Shown one piece after another: positions 63,324-64,000 of a DNA stretch of 64,000 bases (position 1 is the first letter of the stretch; each line of letters begins with the position of its first letter). The DNA lies in the NCBI RefSeq assembly GCF_035994945.1, contig NZ_CP108678.1, positions 274,086 to 338,085 of the forward strand, given 5' to 3'. A program made the translations under genes and the position numbers. The stretch comes from Streptomyces sp. NBC_01216 (GTDB lineage Bacteria > Actinomycetota > Actinomycetes > Streptomycetales > Streptomycetaceae). The notes under the pieces are model-generated. The model saw only the letters and a list, made by a program, of their open reading frames with translations, did not search any database and was not told the origin of the DNA.

Positions 63324-63982
63324 CGAGAATTCCCGGTACAATTCTCGAAGCGCCACAACATGAATCCCCGGTACAACTGGGAGGGGAGACGGGGCATCAG
63401 ACGGGATTCCCTGACCATGCAATTCTGATACAGGCTCAGGCTGATAGAGTCCGGTACAACTTCCCCGTTCGCAGCGAGAAGCCCGTAGGATATGAGGGGC
63501 AATCAGCCAGATGCGATTGACCGTCAATCAGGCGCGTTACAGAAAATTCCACCGCTGCCTGTACAAGTCCCGATTCGGCCGCTAGAATTAGCTGACTGGT
63601 TCAGACCAGTTGGCGAGTACGGTAGCTGACTCAGGGTCACAGATTCTCCAGCCAGCAACTTGTAACGGGGCGGGGACCGTGACATACTGGAGCCCGGTAC
63701 ACAACAGGGGAGGCACCCGGAGGGTGTCCACCGAAGGAGTGGCCGAACCCGGGAGTTGAGCCCGGCCGGAGCAGGCAGAGCCCGAAGCCACAGAAGAAAA
63801 GCCCAGGTTGAGCCGTAGAGGACCGAATCCATCGGGGAAGAGGCCGCCCGGAGACTCGGATGCCGGTACAAGGGCCGGCCCCGAAGAGCAGCCCCCAACG
63901 AGCGAGAGTTGTACCAGCCCCTCCTCCTAGCCAGCCAAGAGCCACGGAGTGGCGTTACATCATTCCGTCACGGTAGTGACGG
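63324..63982. repeat. Cluster of GGTACAA motifs and short palindromes
   Basis: GGTACAA at 63335, 63370, 63453 and 63865 on the plus strand and at 63909-63915 on the minus strand, with variants at 63560 (TGTACAA) and 63696 (GGTACACAA). Inverted repeats: CGAGAATT (63324-63331)/63340-63347; GATTGAC-C-GTCAATC (63515-63529); ACTGGT-TCAG-ACCAGT (63595-63610); CCGTCAC-GGTA-GTGACGG (63965-63982). From 63151 to 64000 I see no gene. Such a cluster beside a telomere-protein pair may be a binding or end-replication site. Confidence 0.6.
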
Positions 63983-64000
63983 CGCGTCATGTGTCCGGGC

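Noticed and set aside
62720..64000. A complete telomere at the right end of the window
   Set aside because: The GGTACAA motifs and palindromes are suggestive, but the window end is arbitrary and I see no packed terminal palindrome series of the classical Streptomyces type.

Overview
The window is high-GC actinobacterial DNA, most like Streptomyces: strong G/C bias at third codon positions, many GTG starts, two WhiB-type loci (one intact), many GTGA/ATGA gene overlaps, and small protein types typical of this genus. No rRNA, ribosomal-protein or other core operon is present. The content (a plasmid-type RepA/RepB replicon, a telomere-protein-like gene pair, an IS110 element, DNA methyltransferases, toxin-antitoxin-like and Abi-like genes, broken genes) points to a linear plasmid or a chromosome arm. 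I cannot see a molecule end.

Layout. 0-15.8 kb: a Ser/Thr kinase running off the left edge, an Abi-like HEPN protein, a frameshifted ATPase-like gene, an APH-like kinase, an SGNH hydrolase, an extra porphobilinogen deaminase, a nitrilase-type hydrolase, a WhiB protein, a TPR protein, a GNAT enzyme and unknown proteins. 15.9-28.5 kb: an almost wholly leftward cluster with a cytosine-5 DNA methyltransferase, an HsdM-like adenine methyltransferase with no visible HsdS or HsdR, a methyltransferase-like protein lacking the NPPY motif, many small unknown proteins and an interrupted tRNA-like gene. It is broken by one IS110 copy. Five closely related sigma70-type promoters (-35 TTGCTTAA-like, exactly 17-nt spacer, -10 TAATGT-like) punctuate this cluster and make it look like one regulon. 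28.6-34.6 kb: a small HTH protein behind a perfect 20-bp inverted repeat, plasmid-type unknown proteins, an RsbW-like ATPase and a resolvase-like small protein. 34.8-41.4 kb: a rightward run with an XRE-TPR regulator, a DUF218/YdcF protein, a WbqC-like protein, a kinase-like protein, a GNAT enzyme, a frameshifted gene and a P-loop kinase, possibly an uncharacterised small-molecule or modification cluster. 42.3-43.8 kb: RepA (frameshifted) and RepB of the pAL5000/ColE2-like theta type, with 30-bp direct repeats upstream as candidate origin. 43.9-44.9 kb: gene debris (a WhiB chimera and a flavin-monooxygenase fragment). 44.9-54.2 kb: P-loop kinase, unknown proteins, a PP2C-like phosphatase and a HicA/HicB-like pair. 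54.3-55.7 kb: extremely CCG-rich repeats. 55.7-62.7 kb: a roughly 2,119-aa protein built from three AAA/TniB-like repeats, a Phd-like segment, a DnaB-like fold and a Tap/Tac-like C-terminal domain, translationally coupled (TAATG) to a 206-aa HTH protein of terminal-protein size. 62.7-64 kb: mostly non-coding, with repeated GGTACAA motifs and short palindromes.

How it fits together: the theta-type rep locus would start internal replication and the giant protein with its partner would finish and cap ends, which is the logic of Streptomyces linear replicons. The methyltransferase cluster would protect or re-mark the DNA after transfer. Three independent genes (near 4456, 39536 and 42900) are broken by a single-base length change in a run of four C, so a consensus error in the assembly is as likely as true decay.
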